Part shown: positions 13,401 through 28,400 of the stretch, in pieces | How positions within the stretch are numbered: position 1 is the stretch's first letter | Layout: the number at the start of each line of letters is the position of its first letter | DNA from: Owenia fusiformis | Lineage: Eukaryota > Annelida > Polychaeta > Sabellida > Oweniidae | Direction: 5' to 3' | Assembly (NCBI GenBank): GCA_903813345.2 | Contig: CAIIXF020000001.1 | Span: 4,402,001 to 4,466,000 of the forward strand | DNA length: 64,000 nt | Notes under the pieces: generated by a model | Database searches by the model: none | What the model was told of the DNA's origin: nothing | The model's input: only the letters and a program-made list of their open reading frames with translations | Program-made: the position numbers and the translations under genes

Positions 13401-16400
13401 TTAGATCCTAGGATAAGCTCTAATCTTAGGGCTTTGATTTTTTGTGATATCATATATTTGCCTAGCAACCACATAGCAACCACCAAAAATAACATATTTT
13501 ACAATATAAATCCATTTAATATATGCTAGGATGCTATAAGACCATTACAAAAAAAGTATTCTTATCCTAAAATACAACAATTTTAACATATTTACAGAAG
13601 TGACATGACCATGTTGCATAGCAACAACATGGCAACAGGTTACTGCCCATTTTGACATTTGCAGACCATATATTTATTATATGTTCACTGCTTTTGGATC
13701 TCTTCCACATTATTTCTTAACATATAGCAAATATATTGATGCAGTTATGTCTGACCATTTTCCCTAGCAATGGCTTGAAATAAAGATTAAATTTGCCCAG
13801 CAACGACCTAGCAACATCTTAAATTACCAATGTTTCTCATAAGAATTTCACTATATATCCACTATATGTACTTGAAGAAAATCAATATATATGTCTTTTG
13901 TAATTTATAAAGCTTTATAGTTGCTCACTTAAAATTCTTTAGTCTCTTGTGTAAAGCATGATGGGACATTTCTTGTCTTACATATATCAAATTGCAATTC
14001 ATGTTTCAGTTCTGAGATAAAGTTCTGAGAAATATTCATCACATTGATACTAGATACATTTTCAGCAATGATACCCCTAAGATAATACTTTATTTTGGTG
14101 AATTGCATCAATTTCCTTTGCAGGTGCATAGTTCGATGCAGTAGAATGCACCATGGCATTTGCAGTTCCCTTTGCAGTCACATTTGGTACATCCACATTT
14201 AATTATGACTTTACATGCTTTGGATGCTTGGGCAATATTGTCCAAGGGCACCCACAATCCTGATGGACTCCTCATACCCACAGGCTTGGTGAAGAAAGAA
14301 CTGGATCCACTATATACCACTGCCCCGATACATATGCTTCTTGTCAAAAGGGCACCTGTAAGATCATTACATAAGTTCCATTGTCACCTTGCTATGATGG
14401 TAAAATCCAGATGTGGTATCAGTTCCAGAAAGGGCGTGGAACATTGGCAGCGCACTTGATCTTTGTGGTCCTAGTGCTCAAGCAAATTCATAAATTGGAA
14501 TGTAGTGTTAGTTTTGCCTTTTGAAAATGCTACATAGATCTCAATCTGTAGATCAGAGGCACAGGCTATTAGGCTATCACAACATTACTGTCCTCCGATC
14601 TTATCATAAATGTCCTGTAACTTTTTCTGACACCATGAGACACATCCAAAAACATACATGTATGTGTATCTGCCTCTTCCTGGGAGCAGGGACTATTTTG
14701 GCATAATTAGCAGGATTACTGATGCACTCTCCTTCAATGGTTGAGACAAAGATTCTATCGTCTGCCATAATATGTCTTGTAACAGTTGCTAGTAGTGCAA
14801 AGAACTCTATCTTGTTGTCATTGTTTCTAAGAAATTCTATCCTAACACCAAACTACCAAGCAATTGGCAAGACTTTCTTGAAAGATACAGCTTTTTGCAC
14901 AATTCCTACATCCTTCAGCATCTCAAGTGGTAAAACTTGAAACTTTGAAATTAATGACTTGTATGTTTCAGCAAAGCCCAGATAGGATTTTAAGCTTTTA
15001 ACAAGTATTACCTTGACCTAATGATTTAATCAGTAAAATATGGTGTCTTGATTTAAAATCTATATATTAGTATTTTGAACATGCCCTGCTGGGATACATA
15101 AAACCCATATGCTGGGTTCAGTGGAATATTACTATCCAAATGTGGAAAATTAACAATGTCATGAGGCAGATACATATATGTTTTTACATGTGTCTCATGG
15201 TGTCGGAAAAGGTTGCAGGACATTTATGATAAGATCAGTGGACAGTAATGTTCTTGTGATAGCCTTAGCCTGTGCCTCTGAGTTACAGATTGAGGTCTAT
15301 GTAGCATTTCAAAATGCAAAACATATCGCTACATTCCAGTTCATGAGATTGCTAGAGCACTACGACCACAAAGATCATGTGGGCTGCCAATGTTCCAGAC
15401 CCATACTGGAACTAATACCACATCGGGACTTTACCATCAGAGCAAGGTGACAGTTTTCAAGCAATGGAACTTATGTAATGATCTAACAGGTGTCCTCTAG
15501 CAGATTGCCCATCAACCGTAACAACAGAAGTTATGGGCACAATTGAGAGGTTCATCATCCTGGTTTACCAGCCTACAAACAGTGAGACAAATCTCATGCA
15601 CAGGCACATCTTCACTCATGACAGATCGATCCCGATAGAGTACCTCCAAAATGCGATGCAGCACTCTATCAGGGTATGCGAGTAGCTCTCCAAGGACCAC
15701 ATGTATGGGGGTAATGGTATATAGTGGATCCAGTTCTTCCTTCACCAAACCTATGGGGATGGTTCAGGAGCACATCAGGATTGTGCGTACCCAGATGGAC
15801 AATACTGTCGCAAGCATCCGAGGCATGTAAAGTCATAATTAAATGTGGAACTGCAAATGCCATGGTGCATTCTACTGCACCGAAACTATGCAACTGCAAA
15901 GGAAATTGTAGGAATTAACCCAAATAAAGTATTATCTTAGGGGTATCAATGCTGAAAATGTAACAAGGATAAATACGATGAATATTTTGTGTTTACTTTA
16001 TCTCAGAACTGAAACATGAATTGCAGGACTCTTGCAATTTGATAAACATAAGACAGGAAATGTCCCATCATGCTTTACACAAGAGACTACAGATTTTTTT
16101 GAGTGTGCAGCAACAAAGCTTTATAAATTAAAAGACATATATATTAATTTTCTTCAAGCACATAACAGTGGATAAATAGTGAGATTTTTATGAGAAACAC
16201 TGCTATTTTAACCTGTTGCTAGGTCATTGCTAACCATTATTAACCATTATTTCAAGCCGTTGCTAGGAAGTTGCTAGGGAAAATAGTCAGGCATAACTGC
16301 ATCATTTATGCTTAAATACAATTTTTGTATGTTAAGAAATAATATGGAAGGGATCCAAAGGCATACAAGTGAGTATATAATAGGAATATGGTGTGCAAAT

Positions 16401-19400
16401 GTCAAAATGGGCATTGTCACCTGTTGCCATGTTGTTGCTATGCAACATGGTCATGTCACTTCTGTAAATATGTTAAAATTGTTGTATTTTAGGAAAGGAA
16501 GACTTTTTGTAATGGTTTTAGAGCATTCTAGCATATATTAAGTGGATTCATATTGTAAAATATGTTATTTTAGATGGTTGCTATGTGGTTGCTAGGCAAA
16601 TATATGATTTCACAAAAGATCAAACCCCTCAGATTAGAGCTTATCTTAGGGTCCAACTTTATGCCAAGTTTGGTTGCTCAACTTCCATTCTCCATTGGTG
16701 AATTATAGTGAGATAAGGAGTTTGAAATTTGAATTTTCTGTTAAGATTGTGTTAAAAAGCAGTAATAATGGGTATCCTCTGTATTCTCAATTATTTTTCT
16801 AAAAAGGGCTTTATAAAAAGGGCCCTGTCTCTAAAATGTCTTGAAATACATAGAACAATAAGAAAAAACTCCAAAACGAACTTTAGTATGAAAACGCAAG
16901 GTCCCTATGGGGGCCTTGCACCAATTGATTCCACTATATTAGATTCTTGCAATTAAAAAGAAGTTGCTTTTTTAGATACAGAAGCTTCACTGTAGTAGAT
17001 ATTTATAATTTCCTTTTTTGGGGAGGAGTATTGGGTCAAGAGGGTGCTTTCATATCTTCAGAAAATTTAAAGAGCTCTTTCAATGAGTTCATAAAAAGGT
17101 TTTCCATATTTTTTTTGGGGGGGGGGTTGGTTGCCAGAGGGGAAGGGAGGGATATAGGAGTGGTATAGGGTGTCCCCCTCTCCAGAAAATTTAACCATCT
17201 TAAGTTGCATTTTCAATTTCAAATTAACTCATTTTAGAATCCATCCATTGTTGTTCTACCCACAACACTGGTGATCCACTCGATTACGCTGGTTACCAAA
17301 ACGAACCGTTTTTCTCGTTTCCTTATTATCCCATCAAACGAAGTTCGGAGGGATATAGGGAACGCCTCCTTCCGTCCGTCCGTACGTCCGTCCGTACGTC
17401 CGTCCGTCCGTCCGGGCAATAACTCAAATACCGTTTGCCCAATTTTATTCATATTTTGTACACATATACCCTATGGGGGTAGAAGTTCTGCTCGAAAGCC
17501 GATTTTCAAAATGGCCACTCATTTAAAAATGGCGGCCATTTTTGTGCCGATTTTACAGTAATTTAGGTGCAATATGTAAAACTGTAATAGCAATATGTTT
17601 TAAATGTAAAAAAATTATATAGGACATTAATAAAGCTAGAAATGTAGATATTAAAGAAGCACATGGCAGCCATCTTGAAAAATGGCGGCCTTTACTCGTT
17701 ATTTCACGATTTTTGCTGTTACTCGAAAAGTAGTGGAGCGATTTTGTTCATATTTGGTATGTGAATACTATAGGCATGGCACACTGTCTAATGACACTTT
17801 TGGTAGAAGGTGGCCATTTTGAAAAATGGCTGACATTTTGAAAAATGGCCGCCATTTTAACTTATTTTACTAAAACTCGAAAAGTAGTGGAGCGATTTTG
17901 TTCATATTTGGTACGTAAATACGTATCAGCATGGCACACTGTCTAATGACACTTTTGGTAGAAGGCGGTCATTTTTCAAAATGGCCGCCATTTTAACGTG
18001 TTCATATTTGGTATGTGAATATTATAAGCATGGCACACTGTCTAATGACACTTTTGGTAGAAGGTGCCCGTTTTGAAAAATGTTCGATGGGATTCGCTAC
18101 GCTTTGGCGTTGCCGTTGTTCTGGTTTTACACGCTGTAGGCAGAATTCCCACGACATTTTTTAACACAAACGTGTATCAGTATCATATGTTTAAGAAATT
18201 GTACATATTTGGGAACAAATAGTTCAGAAGACAACGGAATTGTCGATTTACTTCCTCACTTAAGTTGCATAAACGGTTTCGGTTAATAGTGCAGATCTTA
18301 ACTGTTTTTCGAAAAACCGTTTATGTAACTTAAGTGAGGAAGTAAATCGACGATTCTGTTGTCTTCTGAGCTATTTTTTCGCAAACATGTACATTTTCTA
18401 AAACATATGATACTGATGAACGTTCTGAGAAAAAACGTCGTGGGGATTCTGCCTACAACGCGTGAAATAAGGAAAAAATAAAAATCGTGCCTTCGACGTT
18501 CCGACATTTTGTTACCAAAACAAACCGTTTTAGTAACCAGCGTAATCGAGTGGATCACTAGTGCACAAGTGTAAAATATTATAAAGTCAAGTATATTTAC
18601 TTGTACGCATGTAGTGACATCTATATTTATGCCATAAACTATTTTACTTGCTTTGTTATTTCACTAAGCATTTCATTGTTATTCAAACACTTAGATGTCA
18701 CTACCTAAATGGTGAACATACATGTACATATATACCATTTTTATGATATGAAGATAAATCTATACATGGATATTTAGACAACTACATGTCAACTGGTCCC
18801 TAATTTTAACCAATGAAATACTGCCAGCTAGATTGTATACACTTAGCATTTAATAAATGTTATTTTAAAAGTTTGACAGAAATTCTTATTCTTATGGATA
18901 CACACTTCCAAGAAGAAATTTCATTTGATCCACTCATTAGAGTTTTCCAAATAATTTCATGTGTTGCAGGTCCAGTTATGAACGTGATGGATTTAGACTC
19001 CCTAGAGGCTGCTAGTATTCCAGATACCCCTAGTCCAGTACCCACACCCAGTAAGAGATCACACGCACAGAAAAATAAACCAAGTCCAAAAATGATTCTT
19101 GAAAAAGATTCCACATTCAATAAGCACACAAAGGATAAAACGAAACACAAGAGTAATTTAAAAGATAATGATATAATTAAATCAAAAGATAAAGACAAAG
19201 CGAGAGACAAATCAAAAGAAGCAACGACTAGTCTGTTCTACAGTATGGGACTACAGAGTGTCGATGATTTACTGGGTAGTGTAGACTCTGAGAAACAGAT
19301 TCAGAGTGAAATGTCTGATATCCAAACAGTGCCAAGTGAAGTGCAATCTAGTTATAAATATGACAGTGATTTCGAGACTGATGCGCGAACAATGACACCA

Positions 19401-22400
19401 ATGTCCATCAGATCAGGTGCACGAACCCAGAGCAGGCTCTCTGAGATATACACTGAGGATTTTGAGTCTGAACCCAGCGGGTCAAAATCACCTGTTAGCT
19501 CTGTGAGTGACCGCACTATGACAGAAGTTGATGAGACAGTTAGCGTTACATCCAGTGTGACGTTGCCTGATACTGGCAGTCCTCGCCCTGGAACGAAGAT
19601 GTCTGAATACACAGATGAGTTTCACTCTGATATCAGTGAAAGTGTTGCGTCTAATTCTGATAAACATACCAGTTATTCTCAATCGAGTTATTCATCATCT
19701 TCGCTGTCAAAGAGTGAGAGGTTAGTTTTTATAGATATTTTTTGTATTTTATTGTTTATTATTAGTCTTGAAATACATTTTATTTCATATTTGTGAAACA
19801 TTGTATAAATGGAATTAATATGTAATATGTATGAGATTTATATATAAATGTAAATGTGGTCCTCATTTAATTTGATAAAATTCATCCAATGAACAAAAAA
19901 CGTTTCCTTTCAACCCTCTTTCAACTTGTGGAAAAGAAAAAATCACAAAGGGACATATTTGTATGTATGATTTATGTGGTAGCTGCTCAAGATCAGTGAT
20001 AGCCAGATAGGTTTATAGTGATAGGTTTTGACTAAATACTATAGGTTCAACATTTTGAGAAAATTGAAAGAAAACATTCTGTGTTAACAAAACCACTGTA
20101 TCTATAGCCAGAAAGTAATCATAGTGAAAGATATTACTGTCTAAAATCACTTACCATACCTCACATGGACCCCTTCTCATTAATTGTATTCATTGGTGCG
20201 CTATTATTCACCCTGTGTTTTGTTTTATTATCAAACATCAAGTAATTTGATTCTAATTTGCAAAAATCAGTTTTGGAAATGTTCATATTTTACAGAACTC
20301 CTCCAAAGAAAAGAAAAGATGAAAAGGAGACTTCTAAGAAGAAGAAAGCTGCTAAATCACGTACAGTTGAGGTACAAACAGGGGCAGATATTGCATTATC
20401 TTACCAATGGGATCCCACCCAGGGGCAGTCAGCGTACATGGGGGACAGATATGGTCTGCAGTATGTAGATCCCACCCCTATAGCCAGACAGGCTGTCAAT
20501 GCCGATGCATTAGAAGGTAGGTCATTTATATGTGACTGGGTGTATAAGGTCTGTGGTTGGCAAAAATGAAAACAACTAGAAGTATTTAAAATGTACAAAA
20601 CCATATTTTCATGAAATAAGTCTCTGTATTCCATACCTACTGAGGTTTTAGGTATAAAACAAGATATATAGTGTATCTAGGGGGTTGTCGCCAAGGCCCG
20701 GGTCTGGGATGGATTATACGCTGTATCCATCCAGGTCCCGCTCCTGAAAAGCGAACTCAGTTTATGTTTTACTCAATTTACAAAATAAAGATTATATTTC
20801 AAATATTATGCTGTAAATTTTAAATTTTAAATCAATTCATTGATCTGCCCCAGCAATAAACTTTATGCCAGTTAATTTGAAAAAAAAAAACCTTTTACTA
20901 TTGCTCTCGATTAAAAACAATTTTTCACCGTTTGTATGGGTTTTTCAAATATTTTGTTAAAATTTTGCAAAGTGCAACAAATTGCACTAAAACGCCATTT
21001 CTAGATGTGAACCAATCGAAATTGTGTATTCCGAGATCTTATTTTTAAATATGGTGATATCATGAAATTATGACCTGAACTGAACAGGCTTCAATTTTTC
21101 CTAAACAGTCATAATTTGCAATACTAGGGTATAACTACCTTAATTAGCCATCCCTTTTTTAGCAAACTGATTTTGGAAATTTCACTGCTCTGAAAATCCA
21201 AGAGTCATAGGAAAACTTGAATTCAGCAGACAACATCTGGAAAATATCGATCAAATCATATTTGTAAAAACCACGAAATTATCCATACAATGAGTTAGGG
21301 AGAGAGAAACAGATCAAATATATTGATTTTGTTTTAGAAAAATTATCATTGAGAAGGGTATTCCCCTTGGTTTCTGATTCTATCTCATCAAACTTGATGT
21401 TATTTATTTATATCGATTATCTATTGTAAGGTCTGAAGAGGTCATGTCCAGAAACTTCAAGTCATAAAATTTGCTATTGTTTCATTCTAGGTACGTGAAC
21501 TTCAAATATGAAGGTCACAATTTAAAAATGATAAGCCTATGTATGTAAGTGCTGTAGATTCAATTTTTTATCAAATGATTTGATTCAAGAATGTGGCCTT
21601 TTAATTGAAATTGATTACAGCTAACATGTTAACAAGACAATGCATGTACTCTGTACAATATGTTCTTTCACTCGAGTCTGAAATATAGACAATTTTTATT
21701 TATTTATTTTATTAAAATATCTAGAGTTTCGAAATTCACTGTAACTGACTGTCAAAAATTCTAGAGATGCTAATATTTTAAAAGCATACTTAAAGTTAAC
21801 CTTTTCAAGACAAGTGGTTTCACATCTTTACTCTCCGAGACATTAATGGATCAAGACATTAAGAAGTACATGCACAAGTGGAATCTGAACAACAGAGTAA
21901 CTTAAAGTGTAATACCATTTAGAATCAATATAAAATAATTGTGCCAATGATCAAGAAATTAATATCTATGAATATTTGTTTTTCAGAGCAGTGAAATTAA
22001 AAAAAAAAGTTACTAATTAAACACTTTTATGGTTAATAAAATTATAAGTAGAGGTTAGAGACACCTGGGAACAATTTTCTTTATTTTTAGGTGCTAAAAT
22101 TACTTGAATAATCTTAGTTATGAAATCACTACACGTTGTATGTCCTTTTCATTAGATATTGCATTTTGATATATATACCCTCTTTGGCTTTTTGAAAGAG
22201 ACCCTCTCAATATTTGGCATTTTAGCCATGGAGCCAATACACCAGATGCGAGTAGAAATAATCTTGATTTACTTCATTAAAAATTAAAAATTCTGTCAAA
22301 ATGGTGTCATATTTCGAATCTACATGTAAAATTACATCTAGAAATGTGGTTTTGAAAAGAGATTATCAACTTTGAAAATTTAATTTTCTATGAAAATGTG

Positions 22401-25400
22401 ACTTCTAGGTCGGGGAGATTCCCCGTTGACCCCATGTTGTAAAATCACAAAAAGTGAAATATCTTTCCTTGTGTTGGGCAGGTAATATTTTCTTTTAGTG
22501 GACATATTTTAATTTGTATAACTATCAGATACATATGGGTAATATGAAAAGTGGACCACTAAAACTGGTAATTATTCAAGTTTAAGGGAACTTTGTAATA
22601 CCCTGCCATGTTACTTCCCCCGAATCAGCCACCTGGTGGAGAAAGTGGTAACTACCCACTCGCATCTGAGTTATTTTGGAATGTAATGGCCATATTGAGG
22701 AAGTGATGAGCTTAATATCTTTCTTGCTAATTCTGTGGTATTGAATTTCTTAGTTTTTCTGACCTTTTCTTGAACTCTGTATTATTACTTGTTCTATTGA
22801 CTAGAATCCTAATGCCACGTTTTTTGTCATACATATTTTTCTTTTTTGGGACTTCAGTATCGATTTTATGATTAATGTACAACTAGGTCCAGTTTCGAAT
22901 GATGACATTATCAGTTAAGATAATTTATTGGGGTTTAGGTGTATATATTCTTTACATATTATACCTTGTACTCTCTTTAATTAGTTAAGGATCCCACCAA
23001 ATGAAGTTATAAGATGGATAAAGTGAAACTGTCCATCTGTCTGTCAGTCAGTTTTAGACGTAACCAAAAGCTTTAAGACTACTACCACATGAAATCTCCT
23101 GTTCAAGACCAAGAATTTAGCATGCTCATAATGCATTGTGTGTGTACCACACTATTATTGTTACCTTATATAGTTTTATATATATTTTTGTATGTTTAGT
23201 TTAGTTGGTGTTTTTTGTAGTTTACCATAGTTCTGACTAATGTAATCATGTTATGATACTATATGTTAGTAAAAGTTATAATAAGACCTCAATGCTAAAC
23301 AATTGTGAAAAAGTTTTGCCTGTGAAATATGAATGTACTTTTCCATTTGAACAAATAGCGTCTTCGAAAATATTTTTTGAACCCAAAGATGCACGGCCTT
23401 AGCCCCAGCATTCAGAAATCCCCAAGTGGGTGTACCTCGAGGGGTTCACTGTATATAAAACTCGACGGGGGTCCTAGGCTGAATCCTCAGATATCAATTT
23501 ATTCCCATACCAAAATGTCAAATTTGAATGTGTTCCCATACCAACCGATATAGTGCCCAAAAGCCATCCAAAATGCCCAAATATGAAACCAATGCCATAC
23601 CAAATGTCAAGATATAGGACCAATGCCATACCAATGCCATGACTGGTCCAAAGTAGAATATTTCCTGGGGGAAAAGCTATTTATTTAAACTGAAGAAGGT
23701 CCCAAGAAGAAGGCGATCTTTGAGGAAAACGAACCAAAACAACCTCATATTAGGATATGTGTAACTACTAGACTAATTCCATACCATAATTGTGAGATAA
23801 CATATTTTCCATGACCATTCTCATACCAGAAAGTTGAAAAATCTGACCATTTCCATCTCTCAAAAGTTTAATGAGGGGGCATTCTCATACCACATCCTAA
23901 AATTTGGGTCCATTGCCATACCAAATGTCCAAAAAGGTACCCCATGTGCGCCGAGGATCCCCGTCAAGGTTTATATACAGTGAACCCCCCGGGGGGTGTA
24001 CCAACTCAAAATATAGCCCTACGCCCATGGATAGTAGATCACAAAACAACTTTTTTTGTTGAGATATATCCAAATTGCCATTTCCAAGTTGATTTGAAAG
24101 TAAAGTTTTATTATACTTTGAAAATGCGCTTTATTGTTGGCATCCTATGTTTGGTGGCCTTGGGTAGTCGTCACATAAAGCTTGACATTAAAATTCTTTG
24201 AGAACTGCTGATCCCTTCAACTTGAAATTTTACAGATGCAAGAGCAGACTAGTGTGACGATCTGATTAGGTTTTGGGCATACTGTGTAAATTACATCGTG
24301 GTCATTTTGCTCTTCAAAGTGTAATATTTTATCGCTGTTTGTCTTGTTAGAAAATGAAATTATAACAAATAGTAAATCTAGATTATATCTGAGGATTTTT
24401 ATTCAATTAAAATATATAATAATGTAAATTACTATAATTTAATATAAATTAGTGTAATTTAATATAAATTAGTTAAGTTTAATATAAATTAGTAAATAAT
24501 TTATACAATTAGTATAATAGAAAAAAGTATAATCGTGAATAATATTATAATATTAATATCAACAATATTCATATAATACCTATAATGATGTACATTTATT
24601 AGTATATTCTAAACTATTTGATTATCAAATGAGCATTATAATACATTACATTGATAATTATAAAATGAATGAAATTTCATACAGCATATATTTCCAGTAT
24701 ATTTGTGTTAATAAATAATTAACTGTGTATATATATATGTATAAAACTCCATGTTTATTTTATACATCTGCATAGAATACAAATTATCTATTTATTTACA
24801 TTTCTATATATATGTTATATTAACATACAGAATTATCTAATAATTAAATTATAAGTGTTCATAAATAGTGTTCATTATAAGTGTTCATAAATAGTGTTCA
24901 TTATAAGTGTTCATAGTGTTATATTATATTGATACAGATAAAACAACTATAAGTGTTCATAAAAAACTGATATGTTACAAGCTGACAATCTATCATCAAA
25001 TACTAGATGATAGAAAGATCATATTTTAGATGAATACCATCTACTTAATATTCTATTGACGATACTGTCAATGTGTTTTAAATATAGACCTAAGTCTTAT
25101 TTGTTTCCCATCTCAGTAAACAAGATCTCATGGAAATAAGCAACTTTCTTTGTGTCTCTAAGGATGATATAATCGCGATTGCGTCGCTGAGCTATATCAA
25201 CAATATCTCTGTACTCGACTGACATCACATCTCTCGTCACGTGTCTGCCTAGGACAACTTCTTGGTGTCTCAGCTCTAAGTCGATGTTACACATCAGGCT
25301 GTATAATTTTTTCTCGATGGTCTCGACTTCCGTCTTGAACTCTCCATACTCCTTTGTGATTTCATCCAGGCGGACTTGTTCCATATGTACGGCCGCAAGT

Positions 25401-28400
25401 GAGAGGTTACGGTAGGCATCTACTAGAGATTCACTCACCTATAAGTGAAGAATTAAGTAACTGATTATTACATAATACATCAATATTATATATTACATAA
25501 TAATGATAGCCTCGGAAGCTATACTTTCAACATATAGATGATTACAATAGATAAAGCAAACACATTATCATAAAAACCCAAATTTGGTCAGTTACTGTAG
25601 TTAGTTTTAAGTCAAAAGTCCTTTTTTAGGAATTTTTTCAAGATGTAAAAGATACAATAGAAATACATATTATTGTATGGTTTTGGCCAATAAATGGTCG
25701 TAACTGAACTTTGGTTTAGCCATATAATATGATCAATAATATTTATGTGCATGTGGAACTTTTACTGAATCATTTGTCTCAGTTACTCTAGCTCACGTGA
25801 GAGCTAGCAATAGTTTCTGGTGATTTTTTATTTTATTTAATGCTTGTAGCCTGCAAAGTGAGCTCATGGTTTTCTGATATACTAAATGTAGTCTTAATAA
25901 AGGATGATTGGTTTTCTCCTGAATCAATTATTGCTGGAGGCTGTATCTAATTTAATTGTCAGAAAATGACATATAACAAGGATGTTTTACTTACCGGTTT
26001 TGAAGAATAGAATGCAATATTCTCGGCAGAAGTGATGACATTGGGCATTCCAGCAAGATTAAATCCTTCTAAATTTTCTGGGTAGGTGGGGTCCATGAAT
26101 CTCTTTGACACCTAGAATGATATAGATATTGTACTGTAAAATAAGTCATGCTGACTTAAGCATGGGCTTAAGCATAGTCTAGCTGCAAGCCATTGTGGCC
26201 CACCAATTAATTACACAATACCACCACTGGAGGGGGGGGAGTCTAGACTTGAAGCAAGACTAACTGAAAACTGATGGATGGAATGTTTTTATCCTATCCT
26301 ATTCCCCCCCCCCCCTTCTGATTCAAAAGTTAATCATGTGGTGTTTATATTTTATTATGCCATTTTTATTACAATTTATTTTATTGTTATTACAATTTAT
26401 TTCATTGTTTTTATCTCACTTAGAAATAAGGATTTTTGTTGAAATGTTCACTTTATTTACCTTGTTTTTTCATAATTTCTACTCTCAGACTTTTTAGGAA
26501 ATTGTTGCATTTATGTTTTCTTAACCTTGCCCTTTGATACTATAGCAGTACATGCCGAGTACATTTTGGCAAAGTGTTTGTTCAAGGGGATATTGACCTA
26601 GGTTCTAGCCTATAGCATTGAAATATTTCATATCACGTGACAAAACAAACTCCATATAAAGCTTTCAATGAAATTCTGAGAAATCCAAATATAAGCAGTT
26701 CTGAGAAATCTACTGTATCTGAATAAAAAATCGGTCAAATCATTATAAAATATTATTTTATGTCTCCCTTTGCTAAAATATACTTTTGCAATCTATTGTG
26801 CATTAAATTTTTAACAGTCGAGCTACTGATTTATTTAAAATTGAAAGAGAAATGAACACCAGGTATCTTTGTGAAGTAAAAGGCTCATGATCAAGCAACA
26901 TCCAGTTCTGAGAAATGAAACTTGAAATTGCATTATTGATGAATGACTAAGGGCTTCCACCAGTTTATTGTTAAACAAATCTGTCGATTTATGATGAATC
27001 AATGGAATTCTCTGGTTTTGGAAGCTGGTTAGTTGACTACCCCAATATCAAATTACTTTTTCAATTTTACGATTGTTTTTTTAGCAGTTTTGTAAGTTGA
27101 GATGATTTATGTTCTATTTTTGAACAATTTAGAATAGTTTATTTAAATCTGTAATTTATTTAAATCTTCGAGTATAAGGATAAAGGCATAATTATGAATA
27201 ATATCCATGAAATATTTCTCTTTGGAAAATTAATCTGATTTCACAATTATTTTTCCTCTGTTGTAACAAAGAAATACTTTTTCAGAATTTTTTTTGTTGC
27301 ATTTGGCTCCATTGAATTAAGAACATCAAAAAACAATATTGTACTTACATAAAGGGACATCATATGCTGGGTTGAATCCTTAACTCGAACCGATAGGTTG
27401 CCTAGAACCTTCATTGTTTCCGATATTGGCACGGGTGAAGGAGTTGGAACTCCATCCCATGGGTCTTCAGTCACTGCAGCTAGGCTATCTCCACATGGGT
27501 CTGCCCATGGCAATGGGGTCGTTGGATTTCCCATGACAGGACTGAATGTTAGCATCATCAGTAGCACTGATTCAAAGATACATCTAAGGTTGGCTGAAAA
27601 TGAATTTAATTAGATTGAATTCATTTCATAAAGTAGCAAATAGTGAATTCACAAATGAAACAAGTTCTCTTTCGGGAGATTATTGTATGATTTCAAGCTC
27701 ATGTCCTGAGGCATAGTAACTCATTCCTCATATAAAAAGTTTTTGCTAGAGTTAAAAAGTTAATTGCTAGAGTTAAAAAAAGTTAAAAATAAGAAATTAA
27801 TTTTTCAATATTTTTATAAGTCTTACCTTTGAGTTGCATATTTCAAGTCAAATTGTGAAGTTGTTATAATTCTCTGTAGATTTCCTTCTTGTTGAAGTGA
27901 ATTCAGTTGTTGTTGTTTAAGTCTCAAAATTGTGAATGAAAATTACAGAAACATACCTCATTTTATATCATACAGCTTACAGATTTCCTCAGGCTCATTT
28001 TCTGATGGTCATCTTTTTCCAGTTCTTGTTCACCCACACTAGTAACCAGGCACGGAAACTCCAGTTTCAGTTTGTAATGTGTATAGTAATATCACATAAG
28101 TATGTATCACTCAAGGGTTAAATGTCAAGTACTACTCATGTGCCAATCAATACATTAGAGTTCAAATCAATTGTATTAGCTTTTTTGATAACCTTGTCAA
28201 TTTAACTGTCAATTATTTAAAATTCCTCTTACATGTAGATCAAAGGTATAAATATGTTTCATTTCTGGGAATTGAGGGATGGATTAGTCGATATATACAT
28301 AGATACATATACTATACCAAAATTGAACAGGATTTTGATTTATTATAGAGGATTTTATTTATTTAAGGCACCTATATGGTCAAATGCTATATTTGGATTC

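Larger units (their letters stand above)
12770..18867 (+). repeat. 62-bp near-identical direct repeats flanking a 6 kb repeat block
   Basis: Copies at 12770-12831 and 18806-18867 differ at one position seen (GCCAGCCAG versus GCCAGCTAG). Everything inserted between them is repeat-derived: the head-to-head element 13130-16940 and the fold-back element 17266-18563. The second copy sits about 100 bp before exon 5 of the C19orf44 homologue. The direct repeat is too long for a transposase target duplication, so duplication during break repair is a better guess. Confidence 0.8.

Noticed and set aside
17266-18563. Assigning the CACTRGTG-ended fold-back element to Transib/RAG-like transposons
   Set aside because: The termini do not fit the CACWRTG consensus and there is no transposase; only the 5-bp duplication points that way.
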